In this document: one piece after another, positions 37,337 through 50,112 of the stretch
Numbering within the stretch: position 1 is the stretch's first letter
How the letters are laid out: each line of letters opens with the position of its first letter
NCBI GenBank assembly: GCA_023053575.1
Contig: JAKZAP010000089.1
Location: 1 to 64,000, forward strand
Direction: 5' to 3'
DNA length: 64,000 nucleotides
Origin: Branchinecta lynchi
Lineage: Eukaryota; Arthropoda; Branchiopoda; Anostraca; Branchinectidae
Translations under genes and position numbers: made by a program
Notes under the pieces: generated by a model
What the model was told of the DNA's origin: nothing
Database searches by the model: none
Seen by the model: only the letters and a program-made list of their open reading frames with translations

Positions 37337-38103
37337 CTAACCTTGTGGGAAAACTAACCCTGCGGGAAAACCAACCTTGTGGGAAAACCAACCTTGTGGG
37401 GAAACAAACCTTTCGGGAAAACTAACCTTGTGGGAAAACAAACCCTGCGGGAAAACCAACCTTGTGGGAAAACAAACCTTGTGGGAAAAACAAACCTTGT
37501 GAGAAAACAAACCTTGTGGGAAAACCAACCTTATGGGGAAACAAACCCTGCGGGAAAACCAACCTCGTGGGAAAACCAACCTTGCGGGAAAGCGAACCTT
37601 TTGGGAAAACCAACACAGTGGGAAAACAAACCTTGTGAGAAAACAATCCTTGTGGGAAAACAAACCTTGTGGGGAAACAAACCTTGTGGGGAAACAAACC
37701 TTGTGGGACAACTAACCTTGTGGGAAAACAAACCCTGCGGGAAAACCAACCTTGTGGGAAAACCAACCTTGTGGGGAAACAAACCTTTTGAGAAAACAAT
37801 CCTTGTGGGAAAACAAACCTTGTGGGGACACAAACCTTGCGGGAAAACTAACCTTGTGGGAAAACAAACCTTGTGGGAAAACAAACCTTGTGGGAAAACA
37901 ATCCTTGTGGGAACAAACCTTGTGAGGTAACAAACCTTTTGGGAAAACAAACCTTGTGAGAAAACAAACCTTGTGGGAAAACCAACCTTATGGGAAAACA
38001 AACCTAGTGGGAAAACAAACCTTGTGGGGAAACAAACCTTTCGGGAAAACCAACCTTGTGGTAAAACAAACCTTGTGGGAAAACAAACCTTGTGGGAAAA
38101 CAA
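37337..38103 (+). repeat. ~0.8-kb block, copy 3 of 5
   Basis: Offset from copy 1 is 11,721 bp. It is near-identical to copy 4 (2,479 bp downstream). A private change, GTGAGGTAAC, replaces the GGGGAAAC monomer after the 15-bp monomer near 37.92 kb. Confidence 0.7.
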
Positions 38104-39815
38104 ACCTTGTGGGAAAACAAACCTTATGGGAAAACAAACCTAGTGGGAAAACCAATCTTGTGGGGAAACAAACCTTTCGGGAAAACCAACCTTGTGGGAA
38201 AACAAACCTTGTGGGAAAACAAACCTTGTGTCAAAACAAACCTTGTGGGAAAACAAACCTTGTGAGAAAACCAACCTTGTGGGAAAACCAACATTATGGG
38301 AAAACAAACCTAGTGGGAAAACAAACCCTGTGGGGAAACAAACCTTTCGGGAAAACCAACCTTGCGGGAAAGCGAACCTTTTGGGAAAACCAACACAGTG
38401 GGAAAACAAACCTTGTGGGAAAACCAACCTTGCGGGAAAACCAACCTTGGGGGAAAATAAAGCTTGTGGGAAAACCAACCTAGTGGGAAAAACAACCTAG
38501 TGGGAAAACAAACCTTGTGAGAAAACAAACCTTGTGGGAAAACCAACCTTATGGGGAAAGCAACCCTGCGGGAAAACCAACCTTGTGGGAAAACCACCCT
38601 TGTGGGAAAGCGAACCTTTTGGGAAAACCAACCTTGTGGGAAAGCGAACCTTTTGGGAAAACCAACACAGTGGGAAAACAAACCTTGTGGGAAAACCAAC
38701 CTTGCGGGAAAAACAACCTTGGGGGAAAACAATCCTTGTGGGAAAACAAACCTAGTGGGAAAAACAACCTAGTGGGAAAACAAACCTTGTGAGAAAACAA
38801 ACCTTGTGGGAAAACCAACCTTATGGGGAAAGCAACCCTGCGGGAAAACCAACCTTGTGGGAAAACCAACCTTGTGGGAAAGCGAACCTTTTGGGAAAAC
38901 AAACCTTGCGGGAAAACTAACCTTGTGGGAAAACTAACCCTGCGGGAAAACCAACCTTGTGGGAAAACCAACCTTGTGGGGAAACAAACCTTGTGAGAAA
39001 ACAATCCTTGTGGGAAAACAAACCTTGTGGGGAAACAAACCTTGTGGGGAAACAAACCTTGTGGGACAACTAACCTTGTGGGAAAACAAACCCTGCGGGA
39101 AAACCAACCTTGTGGGAAAACCAACCTTGTGGGGAAACAAACCTTTTGAGAAAACAATCCTTGTGAGAAAACAAACCTTGTGGGGACACAAACCTTGCGG
39201 GAAAACTAACCTTGTGGGAAAACAAACCTTGTGGGAAAACAAACCTTGTGGGAAAATAATCCTTGTGGGAACAAACCTTGTGGGGAAACAAACCTTTTGG
39301 GAAAACAAACCTTGTGAGAAAACAAACCTTGTGGGAAAACCAACCTTATGGGAAAACAAACCTAGTGGGAAAACCAACCTTGCGGGAAAACCAACCTTGG
39401 GGGAAAACAAACCTTGTGGGAAAACAAACCTTGTGGGAAAACAAACCTTGTGGGAAAACAAACCTTGTGGGAAAACCAACCTAGTGGGAAAAACAACCTA
39501 GTGGGAAAACAAACCTTGTGAGAAAACAAACCTTGTGGGAAAACCAACCTTATGGGGAAAGCAACCCTGCGGGAAAACCAACCTTGTGGGAAAACCAACC
39601 TTGTGGGAAAGCGAACCTTTTGGGAAAACCAACACAGTGGGAAAACAAACCTTGTGGGAAAACCAACCTTGCGGGAAAAACAACCTTGGGGGAAAACAAT
39701 CCTTGTGGGAAAACAAACCTTGTGGGGAAACAAACCTAGTGGGAAAACAAACCTTATGAGAAAACAATCCTTGTGGGAAAACAAACCTTGTGGGGAAACA
39801 AACCTTGCGGGAAAA

Positions 39816-40622
39816 CTAACCTTGTGGGAAAACTAACCCTGCGGGAAAACCAACCTCGTGGGAAAACCAACCTTGTGGGGAAACAAACCTTTCGGGAAAA
39901 CTAACCTTGTGGGAAAACAAACCCTGCGGGAAAACCAACCTTGTGGGAAAACAAACCTTGTGGGAAAAACAAACCTTGTGAGAAAACAAACCTTGTGGGA
40001 AAACCAACCTTATGGGGAAACAAACCCTGCGGGAAAACCAACCTCATGGGAAAACCAACCTTGCGGGAAAGCGAACCTTTTGGGAAAACCAACACAGTGG
40101 GAAAACAAACCTTGTGAGAAAACAATCCTTGTGGGAAAACAAACCTTGTGGGGAAACAAACCTTGTGGGGAAACAAACCTTGTGGGACAACTAACCTTGT
40201 GGGAAAACAAACCCTGCGGGAAAACCAACCTTGTGGGAAAACCAACCTTGTGGGGAAACAAACCTTTTGAGAAAACAATCCTTGTGGGAAAACAAACCTT
40301 GTGGGGACACAAACCTTGCGGGAAAACTAACCTTGTGGGAAAACAAACCTTGTGGGAAAACAAACCTTGTGGGAAAACAATCCTTGTGGGAACAAACCTT
40401 GTGGGGAAACAAACCTTTTGGGAAAACAAACCTTGTGAGAAAACAAACCTTGTGGGAAAACCAACCTTATGGGAAAACAAACCTAGTGGGAAAACAAACC
40501 TTGTGGGGAAACAAACCTTTCGGGAAAACCAACCTTGTGGTAAAACAAACCTTGTGGGAAAACAAACCTTGTGGGAAAACAAACCTTGTGGGAAAACAAA
40601 CCTTATGGGAAAACAAACCTAG
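39816..40622 (+). repeat. ~0.8-kb block, copy 4 of 5
   Basis: Offset from copy 1 is 14,200 bp, and the match extends on both sides to about 39.50-41.25 kb. Its 3' half also belongs to the segmental duplication shared with 33.55-35.54 kb, which ends in the inverted segment. Confidence 0.7.
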
Positions 40623-41548
40623 TGGGAAAACCAATCTTGTGGGGAAACAAACCTTTCGGGAAAACCAACCTTGTGGGAAAACAAACCTTGTGGGAAAACA
40701 AACCTTGTGTCAAAACAAACCTTGTGGGAAAACAAACCTTGTGAGAAAACCAACCTTGTGGGAAAACCAACATTATGGGAAAACAAACCTAGTGGGAAAA
40801 CAAACCTTGTGGGGAAACAAACCTTTCGGGAAAACCAACATTGCGGGAAAGCGAACCTTTTGGGAAAACCAACACAGTGGGAAAACAAACCTTGTGGGAA
40901 AACCAACCTTGCGGGAAAACCAACCTTGGGGGAAAATAAAGCTTGTGGGAAAACCAACCTAGTGGGAAAAACAACCTAGTGGGAAAACAAACCTTGTGAG
41001 AAAACAAACCTTGTGGGAAAACCAACCTTATGGGGAAAGCAACCCTGCGGGAAAACCAACCTTGTGGGAAAACCACCCTTGTGGGAAAGCGAACCTTTTG
41101 GGAAAACCAACACAGGGGGAAAACAAACCTTGTGGGAAAACCAACCTTGCGGGAAAACCAACCTTGGGGGAAAACAAACCTTGTGGGAAAACAAACCTTG
41201 TGGGGAAACAAACCTAGTGGGAAAACAAACCTTGTGAGAAAACAATCCTTGTGGGAAAACAAACCTTGTGGGGAAACAAACCTTGCGGGAAAACTAACCT
41301 TGTGGGAAAACAAACCCTGCGGGAAAACCAACCTTGTGGGAAAACCAACCTTGTGGGGAAACAAACCTTTCGGGAAAAACAACCTTGTGGGAAAACAAAC
41401 CTTGTGGGAAAACAAACCTTGTGGGAAAACAAACCTTGTGGGAAAACAAACCTAGTGGGAAAACAAACCTTGTGGGGGAACAAACCTTTCGGGAAAACAA
41501 ACCTTGTGGGAAAACAAACCTTGTGGGAAAACAAACCTTGTGGGAAAA

Positions 41549-41636
41549 TTCCCGCAAGGTTGGTTTTCCCACAAGGTTTGTTTTCCCACTGTGTTGGTTT
41601 TCCCAAAAGGTTCGATTTCCCACAAGGTTGGTTTTC
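41549..41636 (-). repeat. Inverted 88-bp satellite segment 2
   Basis: Base-for-base the same as the segment at 35083-35170, at an offset of 6,466 bp, with identical breakpoints on both sides. Identity of the breakpoints shows duplication of one original inversion rather than two independent events. Confidence 0.93.
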
Positions 41637-41707
41637 GAAAGCGAACCTTTTGGGAAAACCAACACAGTGGGAAAACAAACCTTTTGGGAAAACCAACCTT
41701 GCGGGAA
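41637..41707 (+). repeat. Direct arm of fold-back 2
   Basis: This arm pairs with 41549-41619 across a 17-nt spacer (41620-41636), with the same two mismatches as in the first fold-back. Confidence 0.9.
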
Positions 41708-42780
41708 AACCAACCTTGGGGGAAAACAAAGCTTGTGGGAAAACAAACCTTGTGGGAAAACCAACCTAGTGGGAAAAACAACCTAGTGGGAAAACAAACC
41801 TTGTGTGAAAACAAACCCTGTGGGAAAACGAACCTTGTGGGAAAAACAACCTTGTGGGGAAACAAACGTTTCGGGAAAACCAACCTTGTGGGAAAAAAAC
41901 CTTGTGGGAAAACAAACCTTGTGGGAAAAAAAAACCTTGTGGGAAAACAAACCTTGTGAGAAAACAAACCTTGTGGGGAAATAAACCTTGTGGGAAAACC
42001 AACATTGCGGGAAAGCGAACCTTTTGGGAAAACCAACACAGTGGGAAAACAAACCTTGTGGGAAAGCCAACCTTGCGGGAAAACCAACCTTGGGGGAAAA
42101 CAAAGCTTGTGGGAAAACAAACCTTGTGGGAAAACCAACCTAGTGGGAAAAACAACCTAGTGGGAAAACAAACCTTGTGATAAAACAAACCTTGTGGGAA
42201 AACCAACACAGTGGGAAAACAAAACTTGTGGGAAAACCAACCTTGCGGGAAAACCAACCTTGGGGGAAAACAAACCTTGTGGGAAAACAAACCTTGTGGG
42301 AAAACCAACCTTATGGGAAAACAAACCTAGTGGGAAAACAAACCTTGTGGGGAAACAAACCTTTCGGGAAAACCAACCTTGTGGGAAAACAAACCTTGTG
42401 GGAAAACAAACCTTGTGGGAAAACAAACCTTGTGGGAAAACCAACCTAGTGGGAAAAACAACCTAGTGGGAAAACAAACCTTGTGAGAAAACAAACCTTG
42501 TGGGAAAACCAACCTTATGGGGAAAGCAACCCTGCGGGAAAACCAACCTTGTGGGAAAACCAACCTTGTGGGAAAGCGAACCTTTTGGGAAAACCAACAC
42601 AGTGGGAAAACAAACCTTGTGGGAAAACCAACCTTGCGGGAAAACCAACCTTGGGGGAAAACAATCCTTGTGGGAAAACAAACCTTGTGGGGAAACAAAC
42701 CTAGTGGGAAAACAAACCTTGTGAGAAAACAATCCTTGTGGGAAAACAAACCTTGTGGGGAAACAAACCTTGCGGGAAAA

Positions 42781-43590
42781 CTAACCTTGTGGGAAAACTA
42801 ACCCTGCGGGAAAACCAACCTTGTGGGAAAACCAACCTTGTGGGGAAACAAACCTTTCGGGAAAACTAACCTTGTGGGAAAACAAACCCTGCGGGAAAAC
42901 CAACCTTGTGGGAAAACAAACCTTGTGGGAAAAACAAACCTTGTGAGAAAACAAACCTTGTGGGAAAACCAACCTTATGGGGAAACAAACCCTGCGGGAA
43001 AACCAACCTCGTGGGAAAACCAACCTTGCGGGAAAGCGAACCTTTTGGGAAAACCAACACAGTGGGAAAACAAACCTTGTGAGAAAACAATCCTTGTGGG
43101 AAAACAAACCTTGTGGGGAAACAAACCTTGTGGGGAAACAAACCTTGTGGGAAAACTAACCTTGTGGGAAAACAAACCCTGCGGGAAAACCAACCTTGTG
43201 GGAAAACCAACCTTGTGGGGAAACAAACCTTTTGAGAAAACAATCCTTGTGGGAAAACAAACCTTGTGGGGACACAAACCTTGCGGGAAAACTAACCTTG
43301 TGGGAAAACAAACCTTGTGGGAAAACAAACCTTGTGGGAAAACAAACCTTGTGGGAACAAACCTTGTGGGGAAACAAACCTTTTGGGAAAACAAACCTTG
43401 TGAGAAAACAAACCTTGTGGGAAAACCAACCTTATGGGAAAACAAACCTAGTGGGAAAACAAACCTTGTGGGGAAACAAACCTTTCGGGAAAACCAACCT
43501 TGTGGTAAAACAAACCTTGTGGGAAAACAAACCTTGTGGGAAAACAAACCTTGTGGGAAAACAAACCTTATGGGAAAACAAACCTTGTGG
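42781..43590 (+). repeat. ~0.8-kb block, copy 5 of 5
   Basis: It lies 2,965 bp after copy 4 and is the last copy with the 15-bp monomer (43356). After about 43.6 kb it switches to a block like that at 13.75-14.1 and 17.5-17.9 kb (GGGAAATCAATCC, GTGTGGACAC), so sequence typical of domain A reappears near the right end of domain B. Confidence 0.65.
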
Positions 43591-45999
43591 GAAAACCAAT
43601 CTTGTGGGGAAACAAACCTTGTGGGAAAACCAACCTTGCGGGAAAGCGAACCTTTTGGGAAAACCAAAACAGTGGGAAAACAAACCTTGTGGGAAAACCA
43701 ACCTTGCGGGAAAACCAGCCTTGGGGGAAAACAAAGCTTGTGGGAAATCAATCCTTGTGGGAAAACAAACCTTGTGTGGACACAAACCTTGCGGGAAAAC
43801 TAACCTTGTGGGAAAACAAACCCTGCGTGAAAACCAACCTTGTGGGAAAACCAACCTTGTGGGGAAACAAACCTTTCGGGAAAACCAACCTTGTGGGAAA
43901 ACAAACCTTGTGGGAAAACAAAACTTGTGGGAAAACAAACCTTGTGGGAAAACAAACCTTGTGAGAAAACAAACCTTGTGGGGAAACAAACCTAGTGGGA
44001 AAACAAACCTTGTGAGAAAACAAATCTTATGGGAAAACAAACCTTGTGAGAAAACAAACCTTGTGGGGAAACAAACCTAGTGGGAAAACAAACCTTGTGG
44101 GAAAACAAATCTTATGGGAAAACAAACCTTGTGGGGAAACGAACCTTGTGGGAAAACCAACCTTGCGGGAAAGCGAACCTTTTGGGAAAACCAAAACAGT
44201 GGGAAAACAAAACTTGTGGGAAAACCAACCTTGCGGGAAAACCAACCTTGGGGGAAAACAAAGCTTGTGGGAAATCAAACCTTGTGGGAAAACCAACCTA
44301 TTGGGAAAAACAACCTAGTGGGAAAACAAACCTTGTGAGAAAACAAACCTTGTGGGAAAACCAACCTTATGGGGAAAGCAACCGTGCGGGAAAACCAACC
44401 TTATGGGAAAACCAACCTTGTGGGAAAGCGAACCTTTTGGGAAAACCAACACAGTGGGAAAACAAACCTTGTGGGAAAACCAACCTTGCGGGAAAACCAA
44501 CCTTGGGGGAAAACAAACCTTGTGGGAAAACAAACCTTGTGGGAAAACCAACCTTATGGGAAAACAAACCTAGTGGGAAAACAAACCTTGTGGGGAAACA
44601 AACCTTTCGGGAAAACCAACCTTGTGGGAAAACAAACCTTGTGGGAAAACAAACCTTGTGGGAAAACAAACCTTGTGGGAAAAGCAACCTAGTGGGAAAA
44701 ACAACCTAGTGGGAAAACAAACCTTGTGAGAAAACAAACCTTGTGGGAAAACCAACCTTATGGGGAAAGCAACCCTGCGGGAAAACCAACCTTGTGGGAA
44801 AACCAACCTTGTGGGAAAGCGAACCTTTTGGGAAAACCAACACAGTGGGAAAACAAACCTTGTGGGAAAACCAACCTTGCGGGAAAACCAACCTTGGGGG
44901 AAAACAATCCTTGTGGGAAAACAAACCTTGTGGGGAAACAAACCTAGTGGGAAAACAAACCTTGTGGGAAAACCAACCTTGTGGGAAAACAAACCTTGTG
45001 GGAAAACAAACCTTGTGGGAAAACAAACCTTGTGAGAAAACAAACCTTGTGGGGAAACAAACCTAGTGGGAAAACAAACCTTGTGAGAAAACAAACCTTG
45101 TGGGAAAACCAACCTTATGGGGAAACAAACCCTGCGGGAAAACCAACCTTGTGGGAAAACCAACCTTGCGGGAAAGCCAACCTTTTGGGAAAACCAACAC
45201 AGTGGGAAAACAAACCTTGTGAGAAAACAATCCTTGTGGGAAAACAAACCTTGTGGGGTAAAACACCTTGTGGGGAAACAAACCTTGTGGGAAAACTAAC
45301 CATGTGGGAAAACAAACCTTGCGGGAAAACTAACCTTGTGGGAAAACAAACCCTGCGGGAAAACCAACCTTGTGGGAAAACCAACCTTGTGGGAAAGCGA
45401 ACCTTTTGGGAAAACCAACACAGTGGGAAAACAAACCTTGTGAGAAAACAATCCTTGTGGGAAAACAAACCTTGTGGGGAAAAACACCTTGTGGGAAAAC
45501 AAACCTTGTGGGAAATCCAAACTCGTGGGAAAAACAACCTAGTGGGAAAACAAACCTTGTGAGAAAACAAACCTTGTGGGAAAACCAACCTTATGGGGAA
45601 AGCAACCCTGCGGGAAAACCAACCTTGTGGGAAAACCAACCTTGTGGGAAAGCGAACCTTTTGGGAAAACCAACACAGTGGGAAAACAAACCTAGTGGGA
45701 AAACAAACCTTGTGAGAAAACAATCCTTGTGGGAAAACAAACCTTGTGGGGAAACAAACCTTGCGGGAAAACTAACCTTGTGGGAAAACAAACCTTGCGG
45801 GAAAACCAACCTTGTGGGAAAACCAACCTTGTGGGGAAACAAACCTTTCGGGAAAACCAACCTTGTGGGAAAACAAACCTTATGGGAAAACAAACCTTGT
45901 GGGAAAACAAACCTTGTGAGAAAACAAACCTTGTGAGAAAACAAACCTTGAGGGGAAACAAACCTAGTGGGAAAACAAACCTTGTGAGAAAACAAACCT

Positions 46000-48930
46000 T
46001 GTGGGGAAACAAACCTTGTGGGGAAACAAACCTTGCGGGAAAACTAACCTTGTGGGAAAACAAACCTTGCGGGAAAACCAACCTTGTGGGAAAACCAACC
46101 TTGTGGGGAACCAAAACTTTCGGGAAAACCAACCTTGTGGGAAAACAAACCTTGTGGGAAAACAAACCTTGTGGGAAAACAAACCTTGTGGGAAAACAAA
46201 CCTTGTGGGAAAACAAACCTTGTGAGAAAACAAACCTTGTGGGGAAACAAACCTAGTGGGAAAACAAACCTTGTGAGAAAACAAACCTTGTGGGAAAACC
46301 AACCTTATGGGAAAACAAACCTAGTGGGAAAACAAACCTTGTGGGGAAACAAACCTTTCGGGAAAACCAACCTTGTGGGAAAACAAACCTTGTGGGAAAA
46401 CAAACCTTGTGGGAAAACGGACCTTGTGGGAAAACAAACCTTATGGGAAAACAAACCTTGTGGGGAAACAAACCTTGTGGGAAAACCAACCTTGCGGGAA
46501 AGCGAACCTTTTGGGAAAACCAACACAGTGGGAAAACAAACCTAGTGGGAAAACCAACCTTGCGGGAAAACCAACCTTGGGGGAAAACAAAGCTTTTGGG
46601 AAAACAAACCTTGTGGGAAAACCAACCTCGTGGGAAAAACAACCTAGTGGGAAAACAAACCTTGTGAGAAAACAAACCTTGTGGGAAAACCAACCTTATG
46701 GGGAAAGCAACCCTGCGGGAAAACCAACCTTGTGGGAAAACCAACCTTGTGGGAAAGCGAACCTTTTGGGAAAACCAACACAGTGGGAAAACAAACCTAG
46801 TGGGAAAACAAACCTTGTGAGAAAACAATCCTTGTGGGAAAACCAACCTTGTGGGAAAACCAACCTTGTGGGAAAGCGAACCTTTTGGGAAAACCAACAC
46901 AGTGGGAAAACAAACCTAGTGGGAAAACAAACCTTGTGAGAAAACAAACCTTGTGGGAAAACCAACCTTGCGGGAAAACCAACCTTGGGGGAAAACAAAG
47001 CTTGTGGGAAAACAAACCTTGTGGGAAATCCAACCTCGTGGGAAAAACAACCTAGTGGGAAAACAAACCTTGTGAGAAAACAAACCTTGTGGGAAAACCA
47101 ACCCTATGGGGAAAGCAACCCTGCGGGAAAACCAACCTTGTGGGAAAACCAACCTTGTGGGAAAGCGAACCTTTTGGGAAAACCAACACAGTGGGAAAAC
47201 AAACCTAGTGGGAAAACAAACCTTGTGAGAAAACAATCCTTGTGGGAAAACAAACCTTGTGGGGAAACAAACCTTGCGGGAAAACTAACCTTGTGGAGAA
47301 ACCAACCTTGCGGGAAAACCAACCTTGTGGGAAAACCAACCTTGTGGGGAAACAAATCTTTCGGGAAAACCAACCTTGTGGGAAAACAAACCTTATGGGA
47401 AAACAAACCTTTTGGGAAAACAAACCTTGTGGGAAAACAAACCTTGTGAGAAAACAAACCTTGTGGGGAAACAAACCTAGTGGGAAAACAAACCTTGTGA
47501 GAAAACAAACCTTTTGGGGAAACAAACCTTGCGGGAAAACTAACCTTGTGGGAAAACAAATCTTGCGGGAAAACCAACCTTGTGGGAAAACCAACCTTGT
47601 GGGGAACCAAAACTTTCGGGAAAACCAACCTTGTGGGAAAACAAACCTTGTGGGGAAACAAACCTTGTGGGAAAACAAACCTTGTGGGAAAACAAACCTT
47701 GTGAGAAAACAAACCTTGTGGGGAAACAAACCTAGTGGGAAAACAAACCTTGTGAGAAAACAAACCTTGTGGGAAAACCAACCTTATGGGAAAACAAACC
47801 TAGTGGGAAAACAAACCTTGTGGGGAAACAAACCTTTCGGGAAAACCAACCTTGTGGGAAAACAAACCTTGTGGGAAAACAAACCTTGTGGGAAAACGAA
47901 CCTTGTAGGAAAACAAACCTTATGGGAAAACAAACCTTGTGGGGAAACAAACCTTGTGGGAAAACCAACCTTGCGGGAAAGCGAACCTTTTGGGAAAACC
48001 AACACAGTGGGAAAACAAACCTAGTGGGAAAACCAACCTTGCGGGAAAACCAACCTTGGGGGAAAACAAAGCTTTTGGGAAAACAAACCTTGTGGGAAAA
48101 CCAACCTCGTGGGAAAAACAACCTAGTGGGAAAACAAACCTTGTGAGAAAACAAACCTTGTGGGAAAACCAACCTTATGGGGAAAGCAACCCTGCGGGAA
48201 AACCAACCTTGTGGGAAAGCGAACATTTTGGGAAAAACAACACAGTGGGAAAACAAACCTAGTGGGAAAACAAACCTTATGAGAAAACAATCCTTGTGGG
48301 AAAACCAACCTTGTGGGAAAACCAACCTTGTGGGAAAGCGAACCTTTTGGGAAAACCAACACAGTGGGAAAACAAACCTAGTGGGAAAACAAACCTTGTG
48401 AGAAAACAAACCTTGTGGGAAAACCAACCTTGCGGGAAAACCAACCTTGGGGGAAAACAAAGCTTGTGGGAAAACAAACCTTGTGGGAAAACCAACCTCG
48501 TGGGAAAAACAACCTAGTGGGAAAACAAACCTTGTGAGAAAACAAACCTTGTGGGAAAACCAACCTTATGGGGAAAGCAACCCTGCGGGAAAACCAACCT
48601 TGTGGGAAAACCAACCTTGTGGGAAAGCGAACCTTTTGGGAAAACCAACACAGTGGGAAAACAAACCTAGTGGGAAAACAAACCTTGTGAGAAAACAATC
48701 CTTGTGGGAAAACAAACCTTGCGGGGAAACAAACCTTGCGGGAAAACTAACCTTGTGGAAAAACCAACCTTGCGGGAAAACCAACCTTGTGGGAAAACCA
48801 ACCTTGTGGGGAAACAAATCTTTCGGGAAAACCAACCTTGTGGGAAAACAAACCTTATGGGAAAACAAACCTTTTGGGAAAACAAACCTTGTGGGAAAAC
48901 AAACCTTGTGAGAAAACAAACCTTGTGGGG
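46000..48930 (+). repeat. Tandem HOR pair of 86-88 monomers
   Basis: 46.0-47.46 kb aligns with 47.5-48.93 kb. The offset falls stepwise from 1,496 bp (at the GGAACC marker, 46111 and 47607) to 1,479 bp and then 1,462 bp, that is 88, 87 and 86 monomers. Each step is the gain or loss of one monomer. A partial third copy starts near 49.64 kb, 1,190 bp (70 monomers) after 48.45 kb. Confidence 0.75.
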
Positions 48931-50112
48931 TAACAAACCTAGTGGGAAAACAAACCTTGTGAGAAAACAAACCTTGTGGGAAAACCAACCTTATGGGAAA
49001 ACAAACCTTGTGGGAAAACCAACCTTGCGGGAAAGCGAACCTTCAGGGAAAACCAACACAGTGGGAAAACAAACCTTGTGGGAAAACCAACCTTGCGGGA
49101 AAACAAACCTTGGGGGAAAACAAAGCTTGTGGGAAAACAAACCTTGTGGGAAAACCAACCTAGTGGGAAAAACAACCTAGTGGGAAAACAAACCTTGTGA
49201 GAAAACAAACCTTGTGGGAAAACCAACCTTATGGGGAAAGCAACCCTGCGGTAAAACCAACCTTGTGGGAAAACCAACCTTGTGGGAAAGCGAACCTTTT
49301 GGGAAAACCAACACAGTGGGAAAACAAACATTGTGGGAAAACCAACCTTGCGGGAGAGCGTACCTTTTGGGAAAACCAACACAGTGGGAAAACAAACCTT
49401 GTGGGAAAACCAACCTTGTGGGAAAACAAACCTTGTGGGAAAACAAACCTTGTGGGAAAACAAACCTTTTGAGAAAACAAACCTTGTGGGGAAACAAACC
49501 TAGCGGGAAAACTAACCTTGTGGAAAAACCAACCTTGCGGGAAAACCAACCTTGTGGGAAAAACAACCTAGTGGGAAAACAAACCTTGTGAGAAAACAAA
49601 CCTTGTGGAAAAACCAACCTTGCGGGAAAACCAACCTTGGGGGAAAACAAAGCTTGTGGGAAAACAAACCTTGTGGGAAAACCAACCTCGTGGGAAAAAC
49701 AACCTAGTGGGAAAACAAACCTTGTGAGAAAACAAACCTTGTGGGAAAACCAACCTTATGGGGAAAGCAACCCTGCGGGAAAACCAACCTTGTGGGAAAA
49801 CCAACCTTGTGGGAAAGCGAACCTTTTGGGAAAACCAACACAGTGGGAAAACAAACCTAGTGGGAAAACAAACCTTGTGAGAAAACAATCCTTGTGGGAA
49901 AACAAACCTTGTGGGGAAACAAACCTTGCGGGAAAATTAACCTTGTGGAAAAACCAACCTTGCGGGAAAACCAACCTTGTGGGGAAACAAATCTTTCGGG
50001 AAAACCAGCCTTGTGGGAAAACAAACCTTATGGGAAAACAAACCTTTTGGGAAAACAAACCTTGTGGGAAAACAAACCTTGTGAGAAAAAAAAACCTTGT
50101 GGGGTAACAAAC

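Larger units (their letters stand above)
40270..42006 (+). repeat. Segmental copy 2 carrying a fold-back
   Basis: This is the second copy of the 33.55-35.54 kb segment. It lacks 15 monomers (255 bp) near 41.42 kb and seven monomers (119 bp) at about 42.006 kb, relative to copy 1. Its inverted segment (41549-41636) and direct arm are identical to those in copy 1, so the inversion happened once and was then duplicated. Confidence 0.8.
22200..45000 (+). repeat. HOR domain B (15-bp/18-bp-monomer domain)
   Basis: Markers are nine 15-bp monomers (AACAAACCTTGTGGG, two A residues missing) starting near 23777, 26191, 27209, 30696, 33670, 37912, 39270, 40391 and 43356, and 18-bp monomers (one extra A, ending GTGAG) near 25.77, 28.48, 28.98, 30.27, 36.57, 37.49, 39.97 and 42.93 kb. 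A GTGGTAAAAC monomer is also characteristic. The domain is a mosaic of blocks 0.4-2 kb long, copied at offsets of 697, 2,479, 4,505, 6,885/7,038, 6,721/6,466 and 14,200 bp. It contains both inverted segments. Borders are approximate. Confidence 0.75.
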
